Of a stretch of DNA of 64,000 bases, positions 18,511-27,321 are shown one piece after another. How positions within the stretch are numbered: position 1 is the first letter of the stretch; each line of letters starts with the position of its first letter. Made by a program: the position numbers and the translations under genes. The notes below the pieces were generated by a model that had not been told where the DNA came from, ran no database searches, and worked only from the letters and a program-made list of their open reading frames with translations. The stretch is from Pseudomonadota bacterium (GTDB taxonomy: Bacteria > Pseudomonadota > Gammaproteobacteria > Burkholderiales > Rhodocyclaceae): the NCBI GenBank assembly GCA_008501585.1, contig QQUN01000054.1, positions 124,001 through 188,000 of the forward strand, given 5' to 3'.

Positions 18511-19065
18511 ATGAGCAAGGCCCTGCCAGACGACATGACCGACATGCAAAGACCTCGACATCCTCCATCCTCAGTACAGCCATTGATTGACGCCATAAAG
18601 ATGGATGATGCTCAAGCACTACAAGTGCTGCTTTCACTCGTCTCTCCAGACCAGCATCGCGACGCTCAAGGCTGCTCGGCGCTGTACCACGCAGTTTATT
18701 GGCGAAAATGGACAATGGTCGAAACACTATTGAGCCATGGCGCGAACATCGATGTCCAAGATGTCTCCGGCTGGACTCCATTATTCTGGGCTGCGTTCAA
18801 TGGACACGCCGACATTGTTGATCGACTGATCAAACTGGGCGCCAATCCCGACATACGATCATTGGAAGGCGATTTTCCGCTGTTTTGGGCCGTATACAAA
18901 GGCCATGTTGATGTCGTCCAAGCGCTTGTTTCCGGGGGAAGTCAATGCGACGCTCTGGACGATTCTGGCCTTAATGCCCTTGAATTGGCGGCCTTGGTTG
19001 GTCGCGACGACATCGTTCAGGTAATCAAGGACGCGCAGAACGCCACAGATCCAAAGCTTCATTGA
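18511..19065 (+). CDS. Ankyrin-repeat protein
   Basis: 184-aa soluble protein without a signal peptide. It contains about four ankyrin repeats from residue 50 onward: GCSALYHAVYWRKWTMVETL, SGWTPLFWAAFNGHADIVDR, DFPLFWAVYKGHVDVVQAL and GLNALELAALVGRDDIVQVI. Ankyrin repeats mediate protein-protein contacts; no catalytic part is visible. It follows the czc operon after a hairpin, so it is probably an independent gene. GC content and codon use are lower than in the metal genes, which fits the start of the accessory region. Confidence 0.8.
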   Translation: MSKALPDDMTDMQRPRHPPSSVQPLIDAIKMDDAQALQVLLSLVSPDQHRDAQGCSALYHAVYWRKWTMVETLLSHGANIDVQDVSGWTPLFWAAFNGHADIVDRLIKLGANPDIRSLEGDFPLFWAVYKGHVDVVQALVSGGSQCDALDDSGLNALELAALVGRDDIVQVIKDAQNATDPKLH

Positions 19066-19145
19066 GATGATCCGAGATGCTGCAACCCTTACCTATCTTA
19101 TGACATAGAGCCAGTTTCAAGGCAGGTTTCAGACTATAGGGATCC

Positions 19146-19202
19146 TGACCTGCCTGATTTCTTCGGACCACTTATTCCTGGAGAACGGCCTCCGAGGTGG
19201 TG
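19146..19202. repeat. Possible solitary IS end next to the IS3 element
   Basis: TGACCTGCCTGATTTCTTCG repeats the outer terminal bases (TGACCTGC) of the neighbouring IS in the same orientation, only 61 bases outside its left end. It may be the remaining end of an older related element. Confidence 0.3.
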
Positions 19203-19232
19203 GTTCTGACCTGCCCCCTTCAGCCATACCAT

Positions 19233-20093
19233 TCAATTGGAGAGAGGCCCGGGGGTTAGCAGGATAGCTGCTTGTGGTTCGGCTGTGGGTTGCCAGGCAT
19301 CGCCAGAGCTCTGGCGATGCCTGGCGGCGAATGCTGCGGGCGGGATGCGCCCGATCGTGCCGTGTGGCCTGACCTCGTTGTAATCCTGTCGCCATATGGC
19401 GATCGCTTCGCGGGCCTGGGATAGTGTTTCAAACCAGTTCTCGTTCAGACACTCATCGCGAAATCGGCCATTGAAGCTTTCAATGGAGCCGTTTTGCATC
19501 GGCCGTCCGGGCTGGATCAGGATGTGTTCGATTCCTCGGGCCTGCGCCCAACCGATAAAGGCCCTGCTAGTGAAATCCGGGCCATTATCGGTGCGTACGG
19601 CACGTGGATAGCCACGAAATCTGGCGGCTTGCTCGAGCACCTGGATCACATGGCTGCCCGGCATGGCGTGGGCGACGGCGATATCGATGCACTCGTGGCT
19701 GAAATCGTCGGCCACGCTCAGGCACTTGAGCCGGCGACCGCTGGCCAGTGCATCACTGACAAAGTCCATGCTCCATACCTCGTTGAGTCTCGTCGCTGCC
19801 AGTAGCGGTCGGCGCTCACCGCGCAGGCGCTTCTTGCTGCGTTTGCGAACGGACAGGTTCTGCTCGCGATAAAGCCGATACACCTTCTTGTGATTGGCGC
19901 AGGGGAAGTCGCTGCGCAACATGTCGTGGATACGCCGATAGCCGAAACGACGCCGCTGATGCGCCACCTCGCGGATACGTGCGATCAGAACCTTCGTTTG
20001 CTCATCAACGCATGGCGGATGTCGCCACGCATCACGTGACAGCCCCACAAGAGCGCAGGCGCGTCGCTCCGAGATCCGGCACTGGGCCAGCAT
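19233..20093 (-). CDS. IS3-family transposase OrfB (DDE integrase domain)
   Basis: 286 aa from the first ATG. The same frame is open upstream into orfA (to about 20135), so the active form is probably the OrfAB fusion made by -1 frameshifting. After an HTH_21-like N-terminal part (FGYRRIHDML), the rve integrase core shows the D-D-35-E triad: WSMDFVSD, TDNGPDF and, 35 residues on, the Glu of NGSIESFNGRFRDE. The stop lies 26 bases inside the left IS end. Confidence 0.9.
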   Translation of the reverse strand: MLAQCRISERRACALVGLSRDAWRHPPCVDEQTKVLIARIREVAHQRRRFGYRRIHDMLRSDFPCANHKKVYRLYREQNLSVRKRSKKRLRGERRPLLAATRLNEVWSMDFVSDALASGRRLKCLSVADDFSHECIDIAVAHAMPGSHVIQVLEQAARFRGYPRAVRTDNGPDFTSRAFIGWAQARGIEHILIQPGRPMQNGSIESFNGRFRDECLNENWFETLSQAREAIAIWRQDYNEVRPHGTIGRIPPAAFAARHRQSSGDAWQPTAEPQAAILLTPGPLSN

Positions 20094-20125
20094 CGCAGCG
20101 ATCGCGGCTCGTTTGTCTTGTGGGG

Positions 20126-20392
20126 CTAGCGCTTTACCCCGAAAGCGACCTTGAGACCTTCGATATCCAGATGCGCCTCAGCCAGCAGTTTCTTGAGCTT
20201 GGCGTTCTCGCTCTCCAGGTCCTTGAGTCGGCGCGCCTCCTCGGCATCCATACCGCCGAATTTGGCCCGCCATTTGTAGAACGTCGCGTCGCTGAAGCCG
20301 CCTTGGCGACATAGCTCCGCGACCGACATGCCGGCCTCCGCTTGCTTCAGGAACCCGATGATCTGCTGTTCGGTAAATCGACTCTTTCTCAT
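20126..20392 (-). CDS. IS3-family OrfA (HTH protein)
   Basis: 88-aa protein. The N-terminal HTH_Tnp_1-type helix-turn-helix (FTEQQIIGFLKQAEAGMSVA, then GGFSDATFYKWRAK) is followed by a leucine-zipper-like tail (LKDLESENAKLKKLLAEAHL). It binds the IS ends and provides the N-terminal half of OrfAB. I chose the ATG at 20392 because GGAG lies 9 bases upstream; the ATG at 20401 is too close to that site. Confidence 0.88.
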   Translation of the reverse strand: MRKSRFTEQQIIGFLKQAEAGMSVAELCRQGGFSDATFYKWRAKFGGMDAEEARRLKDLESENAKLKKLLAEAHLDIEGLKVAFGVKR

Positions 20393-20550
20393 GCCCGTCA
20401 TTCTCCATCGTGACGGGCCTCACTTCCAATCAGCTGGTACGGCTGTGGGGGTGCAGGTCAGTTCCCCCAAGTTTGCTGACCGCTAGGCGCTGGCCGGCGA
20501 ATGGCTGCTTCGGCCGATGAGCAGTCAGAGGGCCAACGTTGGTGAAATCA

Positions 20551-21183
20551 CTACGGAACGGATGAGACTCCCAATGCATTCAATGTTTCTGTGCTCATCA
20601 AACCGGTTGGCGGTATGCCTTTCAGTTTCTGGAACCGCTTAAGAGCTATTCCAGTCTCTTGGTTTAGATCTCCATTGATCTCTCCATCATATAGCCCGAT
20701 TCGATGAAGGCTGATTTGTACGCGCATTATCTGCAGGCGCAGCTTCTCCCCCCGCGTGAGATTTGGCTCACCATTTACCAATCCCTGGCGAGATCGGGTC
20801 GCGTCGTTGATTGTCGAATTTTCCCCACGATTTTCGAGGAGCTTGCTGGAAGGCGCGGACGGCTGGGGTGTGGAATTGATAGGTGCAGTCTGGCTGGGCG
20901 GATAGTAAGGCGCCGGTGTGGGGCGGTAGCTTCCACCGCTTGCACTCGAATAGTGAGATGAGTGCGACCGATGGCTCGAATGAGATCGATGGCTCGAGTG
21001 GGATCGATGCCCGGCAAAAGCGTTGTCCCAATCAAAGTTAAGAGGTCGTAGAGGAACTGCCTGAGGATCATCCAGGGGATCAAATGTTGGCAGCAGGCCC
21101 GTATCTGCCGCTGCTGTAGGCTTGGCTGTCAGTAGTGGAAGGCTGGCTAGAAATAACGTCATGCTTTTGATGAAGCGGCTCAT
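20551..21183 (-). CDS. hxsA: His-Xaa-Ser repeat protein HxsA
   Basis: 210-aa secreted protein, the presumed substrate of the Hxs radical-SAM system. A signal peptide (about residues 1-25) is followed by seven consecutive His-Xaa-Ser triplets at residues 59-79 (HRS HSS HRS HSS HRS HSS HYS), a Pro/Ser-rich linker, and a C-terminal peptidoglycan-binding-type domain (about 145-208, with LHRIGLYDGEINGDLNQETG and ALKRFQK). The repeat is visible in DNA as tandem 18-bp units. HxsA proteins are predicted to be modified on the repeats by HxsB/HxsC; the chemistry is not established. Its ATG overlaps the hxsC stop (ATGA). The gene ends 87 bases from the IS3 element. Confidence 0.9.
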   Translation of the reverse strand: MSRFIKSMTLFLASLPLLTAKPTAAADTGLLPTFDPLDDPQAVPLRPLNFDWDNAFAGHRSHSSHRSHSSHRSHSSHYSSASGGSYRPTPAPYYPPSQTAPINSTPQPSAPSSKLLENRGENSTINDATRSRQGLVNGEPNLTRGEKLRLQIMRVQISLHRIGLYDGEINGDLNQETGIALKRFQKLKGIPPTGLMSTETLNALGVSSVP

Positions 21184-22307
21184 GTCTCTATCTCCAGAAC
21201 TGGCCGAAGTTCTGCAGGCACCCAGCCTGCCTCATGCCACGCGAAAAGTCCCGAACATCTTGCTTTGACTGTGCATTGAGTGCATGCGTCGGAGTAAACG
21301 TTCTTCCAGTCCGAGATGCTTTGACTGGCGGCAGGCCAAAGTGATCTTGGAAGCACGCATAATGGGGTATTCATCAGGACATAAGGAACGGCGTAGCGAT
21401 TCAGAATGCGTGCAGATTGTGCAATGATTTTGGCGTATTGACGAAGATCGACTTGACATGTTTCTCGATTTGCAATGGCAAATCCGGTCGGCTCGCAGGC
21501 CATCAGCGCGACCTCTCGAACGAACGGCAAATTACGGCCGATGAATGCACACAGGTCTGGAAGAGAGCGCAATACCGGTTCAATCAAAACGATCCTGAGT
21601 TGAATTGGCTGGCAATGCAGTTGAAGGTTGAGTAAGCCAGCGATGGTTTCGTCAAACGCTCCATGGGTTTGAACAACATAGTCGTGGAGAAAATCCGCGT
21701 GGCCGTATAGGGGGACGAGCCAACTGACGTTGGCCTGTAACCCCTGTAACACCTGTTGGACAACGTGGGTATCGGCTAGCAATCGTCCATTGGTCAGGAC
21801 CTCGATATGAGTATCTGGATGGCGCGTTGCAATGAAATCGATAACAGAGCGGAGTGTTTTCCGAAGGAGGAATGGCTCGCCGCCTGTGAGCCCTATACAG
21901 CGGGGAGAAGTGCGAAAGTGACGAACGATGTCGAGGGCCTCGTCGACCATCCAGCTGTCGTTCTGTCTGGTCGGCGGTTGAGAGCACATCAAACATAAGC
22001 TGTTGCAGCGGTTGGTGAGTTGCAATGCGTGATGTCGGTCGCTGTCGCGATGTAGCACTAGCACTTCAGAACTGTTGTTAGCTGGGACCACGATGTCGCC
22101 AACCTGCAATACGTCACTTTCGATCCACTGAACGTTCTCCAGTCGGGAAGTTTGCAGATGGCTGACTTCCGTTCGTTCGCGCTCTAATTTAACTAGCACC
22201 GCGAAGTTGAGGTCTGGCGCCCACTCGGATGCAAGTGTGGTCAGGTTTGTTACTCTCCGCACTCGTCGATCAAAGCCATGGCCAAATCTGGCTCGAACCC
22301 TCCTCAT
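21180..22307 (-). CDS. hxsC: His-Xaa-Ser system radical SAM maturase HxsC
   Basis: 375-aa radical SAM enzyme. The [4Fe-4S] cluster motif CNSLCLMC (Cys101, Cys105, Cys108; CX3CX2C) lies in LQLTNRCNSLCLMCSQPP, and the SAM-contacting GLTGGEPF follows. A Cys cluster near the C-terminus (CTQCTVKARCSGLF) is typical of SPASM/twitch-like auxiliary cluster regions. The N-terminal 90 residues precede the TIM-barrel core, as in the HxsC family. It is expected to act with HxsB on the HxsA repeats. The start overlaps the hxsB stop (ATGA). Confidence 0.88.
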   Translation of the reverse strand: MRRVRARFGHGFDRRVRRVTNLTTLASEWAPDLNFAVLVKLERERTEVSHLQTSRLENVQWIESDVLQVGDIVVPANNSSEVLVLHRDSDRHHALQLTNRCNSLCLMCSQPPTRQNDSWMVDEALDIVRHFRTSPRCIGLTGGEPFLLRKTLRSVIDFIATRHPDTHIEVLTNGRLLADTHVVQQVLQGLQANVSWLVPLYGHADFLHDYVVQTHGAFDETIAGLLNLQLHCQPIQLRIVLIEPVLRSLPDLCAFIGRNLPFVREVALMACEPTGFAIANRETCQVDLRQYAKIIAQSARILNRYAVPYVLMNTPLCVLPRSLWPAASQSISDWKNVYSDACTQCTVKARCSGLFAWHEAGWVPAELRPVLEIET

Positions 22308-23743
22308 TTGGCACTCTCCGGAATGGAGGCCCAGCCGTGAAAAAGATCAAGGAGATCGTCGTCTGCAGCCCTGATCCAGGAAAAAAAGTGATCAAAAAGC
22401 CATAGATGACGCCGGCAATGCTCCGTTTTATCCACCGGCACCGAGAATGTTCCAAACTGTGCTTGAGTATCGATCGGATTGGGGGCGCAGAAAAGGTTGT
22501 AGGGACACTTGTCACAGCCTGGTGTGTGGTCGACGAGGCTTGCTCTGATTAGATCTTGCTGTACCTGGGAGTTGGTCAGCGTCACAAGCTGCTCCCCGAT
22601 ACAGCCCAATCGCAGGGATGTATCCCCGACCTCGGCGAGCATTCGAGCCTCATCGCTCGGGTAAACATACCCATCGTAGTTGTAGACGAGGGCACTGAGC
22701 CCCGCTCCTGTCGGGCTCTGCAGGTCGACGTAACCCCCGTCAAAACTCGACATAATCTTGTTGAGAATGATGCATGCGTAAATTTCGCGAAGCTCGACAC
22801 CCTGCTGGCTCCAATACATGACGCGGGACAGCGCTCGAAGGTAGAATTCTTGGAATTGTTCCAAGGTATATCTAAGATGGCGCTCATTGCGCTTCGCAAA
22901 TCCGTAGATGCTCAATGGCCTCAAAAAGATGTCACGGAATCCTAGTCGGACATACTCGTCGACGATCTCCTCTGGGTGATTAAGAGACTCCCGAGTCGTG
23001 GTCATCAGCGCTGAGACGGCCTCATGCCCAAGAATCTTTCTTGCCAGGGCGATGCCTTCAACGGTTCTCTCGTAAGCGTCTCGCGTTGGAATTGGACGAT
23101 TCTTGTTATGCAAAACCGCAGGCCCATCGATGCTTGTCGACAGGAAGACAGTGTGCTCTTTGAAGAATCGACACATTTCATCGTCAAGTTGATGCAGTGT
23201 CGAAGCCACTACGAAGCGGATATGACGGTTTTCAGAGGCGTTGCGCGCAGAGATACGCTCGATCGCACGCTGCACAAGATCGAAACGGATGAGTGGGTCG
23301 CCGCCTTGGAATTCGACGGTCAACGCCCTCGATGGGCTCTGGAAAATGGCGTCGCACGCCATATCCAGATTTCGAATGGACATCGTGTGACCATGTCCCC
23401 CAAGGGTTCGACTGACTTGGCAGTAGCGGCACGAATGTGCGCATTGCAACGTTGGGACAATTGCGTGCAGCGATGGTCCATCTTCGATGGTCTGGCGTTT
23501 AGCGGCCCGGCGAGAGAGGAGTAGTCGCTGAGAGCCTGGCGCTTGACGATCTCTTCCAAGGAAGAACCGTGACGAAAGTTCTGCTTGCCGCTCAAGCGGT
23601 AAGCGGGTGGGAGAGCAGTGAACCCATGCAAGCTCTTCGTCGGAGAAGAAAGCGTGATCCCCCGACTTTGAAACACCCAAGATGGAACCATCAGACAAAC
23701 GACGAGTGTTGAAAGGCAGCGCGACTGGTGTGTAGTACGACAT
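22304..23743 (-). CDS. hxsB: His-Xaa-Ser system radical SAM maturase HxsB
   Basis: 479-aa radical SAM enzyme. The cluster motif CAHSCRYC (Cys101, Cys105, Cys108) sits in IVPTLQCAHSCRYCQVSR, followed by VEFQGGDPL and, near residue 430, a C-terminal CDKCPYNLFCAP cysteine motif. Length and motifs match HxsB. First gene of a tightly coupled hxsB-hxsC-hxsA operon. Upstream, 138 bases separate it from a 257-aa gene on the same strand; two TTGACA hexamers are present there. The fourth family member, hxsD, is not found on either side. Confidence 0.88.
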   Translation of the reverse strand: MSYYTPVALPFNTRRLSDGSILGVSKSGDHAFFSDEELAWVHCSPTRLPLERQAELSSRFFLGRDRQAPGSQRLLLSRRAAKRQTIEDGPSLHAIVPTLQCAHSCRYCQVSRTLGGHGHTMSIRNLDMACDAIFQSPSRALTVEFQGGDPLIRFDLVQRAIERISARNASENRHIRFVVASTLHQLDDEMCRFFKEHTVFLSTSIDGPAVLHNKNRPIPTRDAYERTVEGIALARKILGHEAVSALMTTTRESLNHPEEIVDEYVRLGFRDIFLRPLSIYGFAKRNERHLRYTLEQFQEFYLRALSRVMYWSQQGVELREIYACIILNKIMSSFDGGYVDLQSPTGAGLSALVYNYDGYVYPSDEARMLAEVGDTSLRLGCIGEQLVTLTNSQVQQDLIRASLVDHTPGCDKCPYNLFCAPNPIDTQAQFGTFSVPVDKTEHCRRHLWLFDHFFSWIRAADDDLLDLFHGWASIPESAK

Positions 23744-23881
23744 GCCAGTGTCTCTATTCTAGCTGGGTTTGATGATCATATATCCCTATTAGCGCGAAGG
23801 GGAGCGCCGTAACACTGAAAACTGTCAATTGAGCCCCGAACCCGTGTCAAGAGCCTTTGGCCCGTTGTTGCTGTGTCGAAT

Positions 23882-24655
23882 TCAAGCCAGCGTCAAATGA
23901 AGCAGTTCGCTGGTACTAATCGATCTGACTGGGATGGCAAAGAACCTGAAGCTTGATCTTTGATCGCTATCATCCGGTTCGATCGAATCGAGTGCAGCAC
24001 GTCGGCATTGCTTCCTGGCCTGTTCATCGACTGCACTCAAATCCAGTTGGATGTGCCGAATGCCGCGTCTGCCATGATGGGAACGTTTCCGCATGGCACC
24101 GCCACAGACCTCTTTGAGGTGAGTGAGTCGAATTGTGCTCCGTCCGATATGCATGACCACAGCGCTGAATTCGGTTCGAACGCCTGGTGTGCGGTCATTC
24201 AGTGTGGGGAGAAGGTGGAGCTGATCGCCGCCCTCAAAGGAAACTTCTACGCGCTTTCCGCCCTTGCGCTTGACGTATCGAACATCGCGCTGATCAAGCG
24301 AGTTGAGCTCACCACTGACGATGGCGTTGGCAATGAGTGCGTGCCGCATGGCTGTCGACTGCGACGCGTTGAGTTGCTGCTCGTCGAGTGCCTCGGAAAT
24401 GGGCTGCGCTGCGTTGTCGTCAAACGCCAGCATCGACTGGTCGGTCGCAAGATAGCCGACCTCGAGTTCCAAACCGCGCGGCGATGCGCGCATCCATGTG
24501 GTGAGACGGATATCGTGGCGCGAGGAATCTGCGTACTTGAGAAGCAACTCACTGACCTGACGCCGATGTCGGTGGAGCAGGGTGTCGAGCGTTGCAGGTT
24601 CTCCGGCCCGCAGGAGCGTCGTACGGGCAATGGTGCGTAGTCTATCGTCATTCAT
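23882..24655 (-). CDS. Uncharacterised companion of the recombinase pair
   Basis: 257-aa protein I do not recognise. It is soluble, with a helical Arg/Leu-rich N-terminus (RTIARTTLLRAG, LLHRHRRQVSELLLKYA). In the middle a basic patch (VRYVKRKGGKRVEVSF) and a beta-rich stretch follow; a second basic region (AMRKRSHHGRRGIRHI) precedes the end. It starts 17 bases after the stop of the downstream-acting recombinase gene on the same strand, so it is very likely co-transcribed with the two large recombinases. It may be an accessory DNA-binding factor of that module; this is inference from position and charge. Confidence 0.6.
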   Translation of the reverse strand: MNDDRLRTIARTTLLRAGEPATLDTLLHRHRRQVSELLLKYADSSRHDIRLTTWMRASPRGLELEVGYLATDQSMLAFDDNAAQPISEALDEQQLNASQSTAMRHALIANAIVSGELNSLDQRDVRYVKRKGGKRVEVSFEGGDQLHLLPTLNDRTPGVRTEFSAVVMHIGRSTIRLTHLKEVCGGAMRKRSHHGRRGIRHIQLDLSAVDEQARKQCRRAALDSIEPDDSDQRSSFRFFAIPVRSISTSELLHLTLA

Positions 24656-24672
24656 TGGGCGTGCTCACGAGT

Positions 24673-27321
24673 TCAGTTCTTGGGTATTAGGGTTTCGGCT
24701 GTGCACTCGGACGCAATACCAGTTGCGAGCATCCAGGCGTGTAGGCCGGCGAGCGAGGTGCTGGCCGGGGCAGGCGGTGAGTCCCCAATTGGTTCCGATG
24801 ACCACAGCAGATAGATTGGCGGGCGACCTTGCCGGGGAATGTGCTCGAAACACCGTGGCCGAACGCCGAATACCGTCAGGAATTTCGCATTGAGTAGTGC
24901 GATGCGGTGCGCGTCCTCAATGGCGTTCTCGGCTGACAACGCCAGACATAGGGGACTCACGCCGCAGTCCGAGAGCCACACCAGCAACGCATCGGCAAAA
25001 CGTTCGGTCAGCGCGATATAGCCCCTGCTATAGGACTCCGCCCACGCGCGCCAGGTGATGGTGGTAGTGCGTGTCGGGAGGCGGCGGGCGATATCGGAGA
25101 ATTTGGCTTGGTGGCGGCGGACGAGATCGAACGCCCCCTTGCTCCGCGACCAGGCGCGTAACTCGACCAATGCGTTGTCACCGGTAGGTGGCATCCGCGA
25201 CATCTGACGCGCCGCGCCGATGACATGCAGGAAGCGCATCGCGGCCTCAGCGATGGCAAAGATCGCCTCTACCTGCAATCCGGATCGGCTGGCCACCTGA
25301 TCGGGTTGCCGCCCCGCCAAAAGATCGTCGAGGACATTGGCGACGTGCGCCGGCGTGAGGCGCATGGGAGCGCTTAGCCAGCGAGGGGGCGATGGGACGA
25401 TTTTTTCGCCCTCGGCCGAGAGCGTCCCCCATGGCCCCGCTTGGGGCAAGCGATTAATCGACGTCCAATAGACCTGCTGGACACCATGTCCACTCCGATG
25501 ACTGCGTTGGCGCAGGCGCGCGGCGGGTTCGCCAGACAAGAGCGCGGCAACGGTGGATGTCAGTGGCCAAGTGCGCTGGATCGCACTGTCGAGTTCGGCA
25601 CGAAGCCACCCCTCGAATTCGTGCAGGTAGTGGGTGAGCGTCTGGGGCGAATGATGACCGAATTCGGCGGCAATCTCGTCGAGCGGGTTGATGTCGATGT
25701 CACCGGCGTGTGGCAAGCGTTCGGCAACCAGTACCGCCGCGCGGCGATGGCTCAGGGTATGAAAAACCACATCGGTGTCTCCGGTGGCATATTTGAGCAG
25801 TTGAGACAGCGACAGGCGCATCGCACCAGCTCGATATACCCCGTCTCCGTCGTGTGGGGAGCCAAACACAAGATCCATATCCTGCGCGCCTTCTGCGCGT
25901 CGGCGCTCGATCCATCCGGAGAGTGCGTGCCGGGCCGGATCGTCCAAAGTGACGACCCGGAGCGAGGAGCGTGTTTTGGTCTTGCCATCGCGTCGGAGCG
26001 GGGCCACCTCTACCCCGCCATCGTCAGCGACCACGTTGCGCAGACGCAGGGTCAGTAGTTCGCTGATCCGGAATCGGGCTGCCCAAGCCAGACGAAACGC
26101 GACGCTGAGTGACGCACGCAACCGGGCGTCTCCGTCACCTGTTTCCAGCCAGGCATGTACGAGATCCATTTCGTGCGGCCAGACGGTGTTTGCGCGCGGA
26201 GGCGCGTCCTCGATGGCGTCGTGCAGGCGTCGAGTGAGCGGTGCCATGTCAAACCTGCGCACAAGAAATGCATGGAATGCCGTCAAACCAGAGGCGACAT
26301 TGACCTGGTTGCCGGCACTCACTCCAGCCCGGATCTCGTCGTAAATCGCCTCGAGCAGCGCAGTGTCGCCTGGAGGCTCGGGCTCGTCAGCAAGACGTTC
26401 GGCCAGTGGCCGAAGAACTGGTGCCGTGTAATTGATGATCGTCGCTGGTGCGAGTTGTGGAGTACGAGTGGTGCCCGACGTGACGAGGTCTCGGACCCAC
26501 AGGTGGAGCAGGGCACAGACCCAGCCGCCTCGGCTCGCGCGCGTGGCAAGCATCGCGAGTTCGGAAAGAAGGTTTGCTCGTGCGTGTGCGTGGCTGCGGG
26601 ATCTGCCGAGCGCCGTACGAACAGTGCGGACCAGCTCGTCGATGAAGGGCGAATCCCACGCCGTGCCTTTCTGATACACCGCGTCCGCCAAAATCAGGTC
26701 ATCCGCATCTTCGCCTCGGTTGAGGTTGCAGTGGTCCGGTATGCCTGTGGCCTCGCGGATCAGCACCGAGCGCGGCAGCGCCTGATAGGGCGCATCTCGA
26801 TTTACATGGGCAAACAATGCGCCCGGCAGTTGGGTCATCGCCCAGGCGCCAGCGGCGTTCAGTAGCGAGCTGATCGCGTCTCGGTCGCTCAGATCGGACC
26901 AGTACGTGACGGCGCAACGGGCGAGCGCTGCCAAATGTCGAAGCTCCTCAACGGCCCGAATCCGTCCGCCTGCCGCAATGATTCGGCAGGTTGCGCCCGA
27001 CAGGCGGCGCCTGTCCTGCCAACCGTCTCGCCAAACCCAATCGATGTGGACCCGCTCACGCCACACATAGGCATCTTCGATGGCGGCCAGGGCAGCTGTC
27101 AGATCCATTTCTGTCACTACCGCCTCGAACATCACCAGCGCCGCAGCTGCCATGCCGGGCCTGCCGAGGTTTTGCTGGGCCAAGATGTGGTGTACAAACT
27201 GGGTGAGTCGTTGCTGGGTGCGTGCGGTCTCGGACGACGGGCCATAGGCGATCCGTCCCAATCGGTCGGCCCGGGATATCCAGGGACGCGCTGCGACAGG
27301 GGCATGCATCCGGCGGCTCAT
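24673..27321 (-). CDS. Very large tyrosine-recombinase-like protein (882 aa)
   Basis: The catalytic core of a tyrosine recombinase lies in the middle: box I RISELLTLRLRN with Arg418, a Lys region (GKTKTRSSLRVV), box II FHTLSHRRAAVLVAER starting at His521, then EFGHHSPQTLTHYLHEFE with the likely nucleophile Tyr565. The Arg normally found three residues after the box II His reads Ser524, with Arg526/527 close by. About 400 residues precede the core and about 315 follow, far longer than the usual 300-400 aa integrase; the tail has a possible HTH (PDQVASRSGLQVEAIFAI). The ATG at 27321 overlaps the upstream recombinase stop (ATGA). An open frame runs to 27561 but lies inside that gene. Confidence 0.75.
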   Translation of the reverse strand: MSRRMHAPVAARPWISRADRLGRIAYGPSSETARTQQRLTQFVHHILAQQNLGRPGMAAAALVMFEAVVTEMDLTAALAAIEDAYVWRERVHIDWVWRDGWQDRRRLSGATCRIIAAGGRIRAVEELRHLAALARCAVTYWSDLSDRDAISSLLNAAGAWAMTQLPGALFAHVNRDAPYQALPRSVLIREATGIPDHCNLNRGEDADDLILADAVYQKGTAWDSPFIDELVRTVRTALGRSRSHAHARANLLSELAMLATRASRGGWVCALLHLWVRDLVTSGTTRTPQLAPATIINYTAPVLRPLAERLADEPEPPGDTALLEAIYDEIRAGVSAGNQVNVASGLTAFHAFLVRRFDMAPLTRRLHDAIEDAPPRANTVWPHEMDLVHAWLETGDGDARLRASLSVAFRLAWAARFRISELLTLRLRNVVADDGGVEVAPLRRDGKTKTRSSLRVVTLDDPARHALSGWIERRRAEGAQDMDLVFGSPHDGDGVYRAGAMRLSLSQLLKYATGDTDVVFHTLSHRRAAVLVAERLPHAGDIDINPLDEIAAEFGHHSPQTLTHYLHEFEGWLRAELDSAIQRTWPLTSTVAALLSGEPAARLRQRSHRSGHGVQQVYWTSINRLPQAGPWGTLSAEGEKIVPSPPRWLSAPMRLTPAHVANVLDDLLAGRQPDQVASRSGLQVEAIFAIAEAAMRFLHVIGAARQMSRMPPTGDNALVELRAWSRSKGAFDLVRRHQAKFSDIARRLPTRTTTITWRAWAESYSRGYIALTERFADALLVWLSDCGVSPLCLALSAENAIEDAHRIALLNAKFLTVFGVRPRCFEHIPRQGRPPIYLLWSSEPIGDSPPAPASTSLAGLHAWMLATGIASECTAETLIPKN

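Larger units (their letters stand above)
19207..20460 (-). mobile_element. Complete IS3-family insertion sequence (1,254 bp)
   Basis: The ends are imperfect inverted repeats: left TGACCTGCCCCCTTCAGCC, right (read inward) TGACCTGCACCCCCACAGCC, with matching inner parts ending TTGG. The element is flanked by GTTC at 19203-19206 and again at 20461-20464, a 4-bp target duplication as made by IS407-group members. It carries orfA and orfB on the minus strand in -1 relation. Both genes are open and the catalytic triad is present, so the copy looks intact and fairly recent. Confidence 0.88.

Noticed and set aside
20957-21020. CRISPR-like tandem repeat
   Set aside because: The short tandem units encode the in-frame His-Xaa-Ser triplets of HxsA; there are no spacers.
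23882-24655. HxsD candidate
   Set aside because: At 257 aa it is far larger than HxsD and is grouped with the recombinases; no matching pattern is visible.
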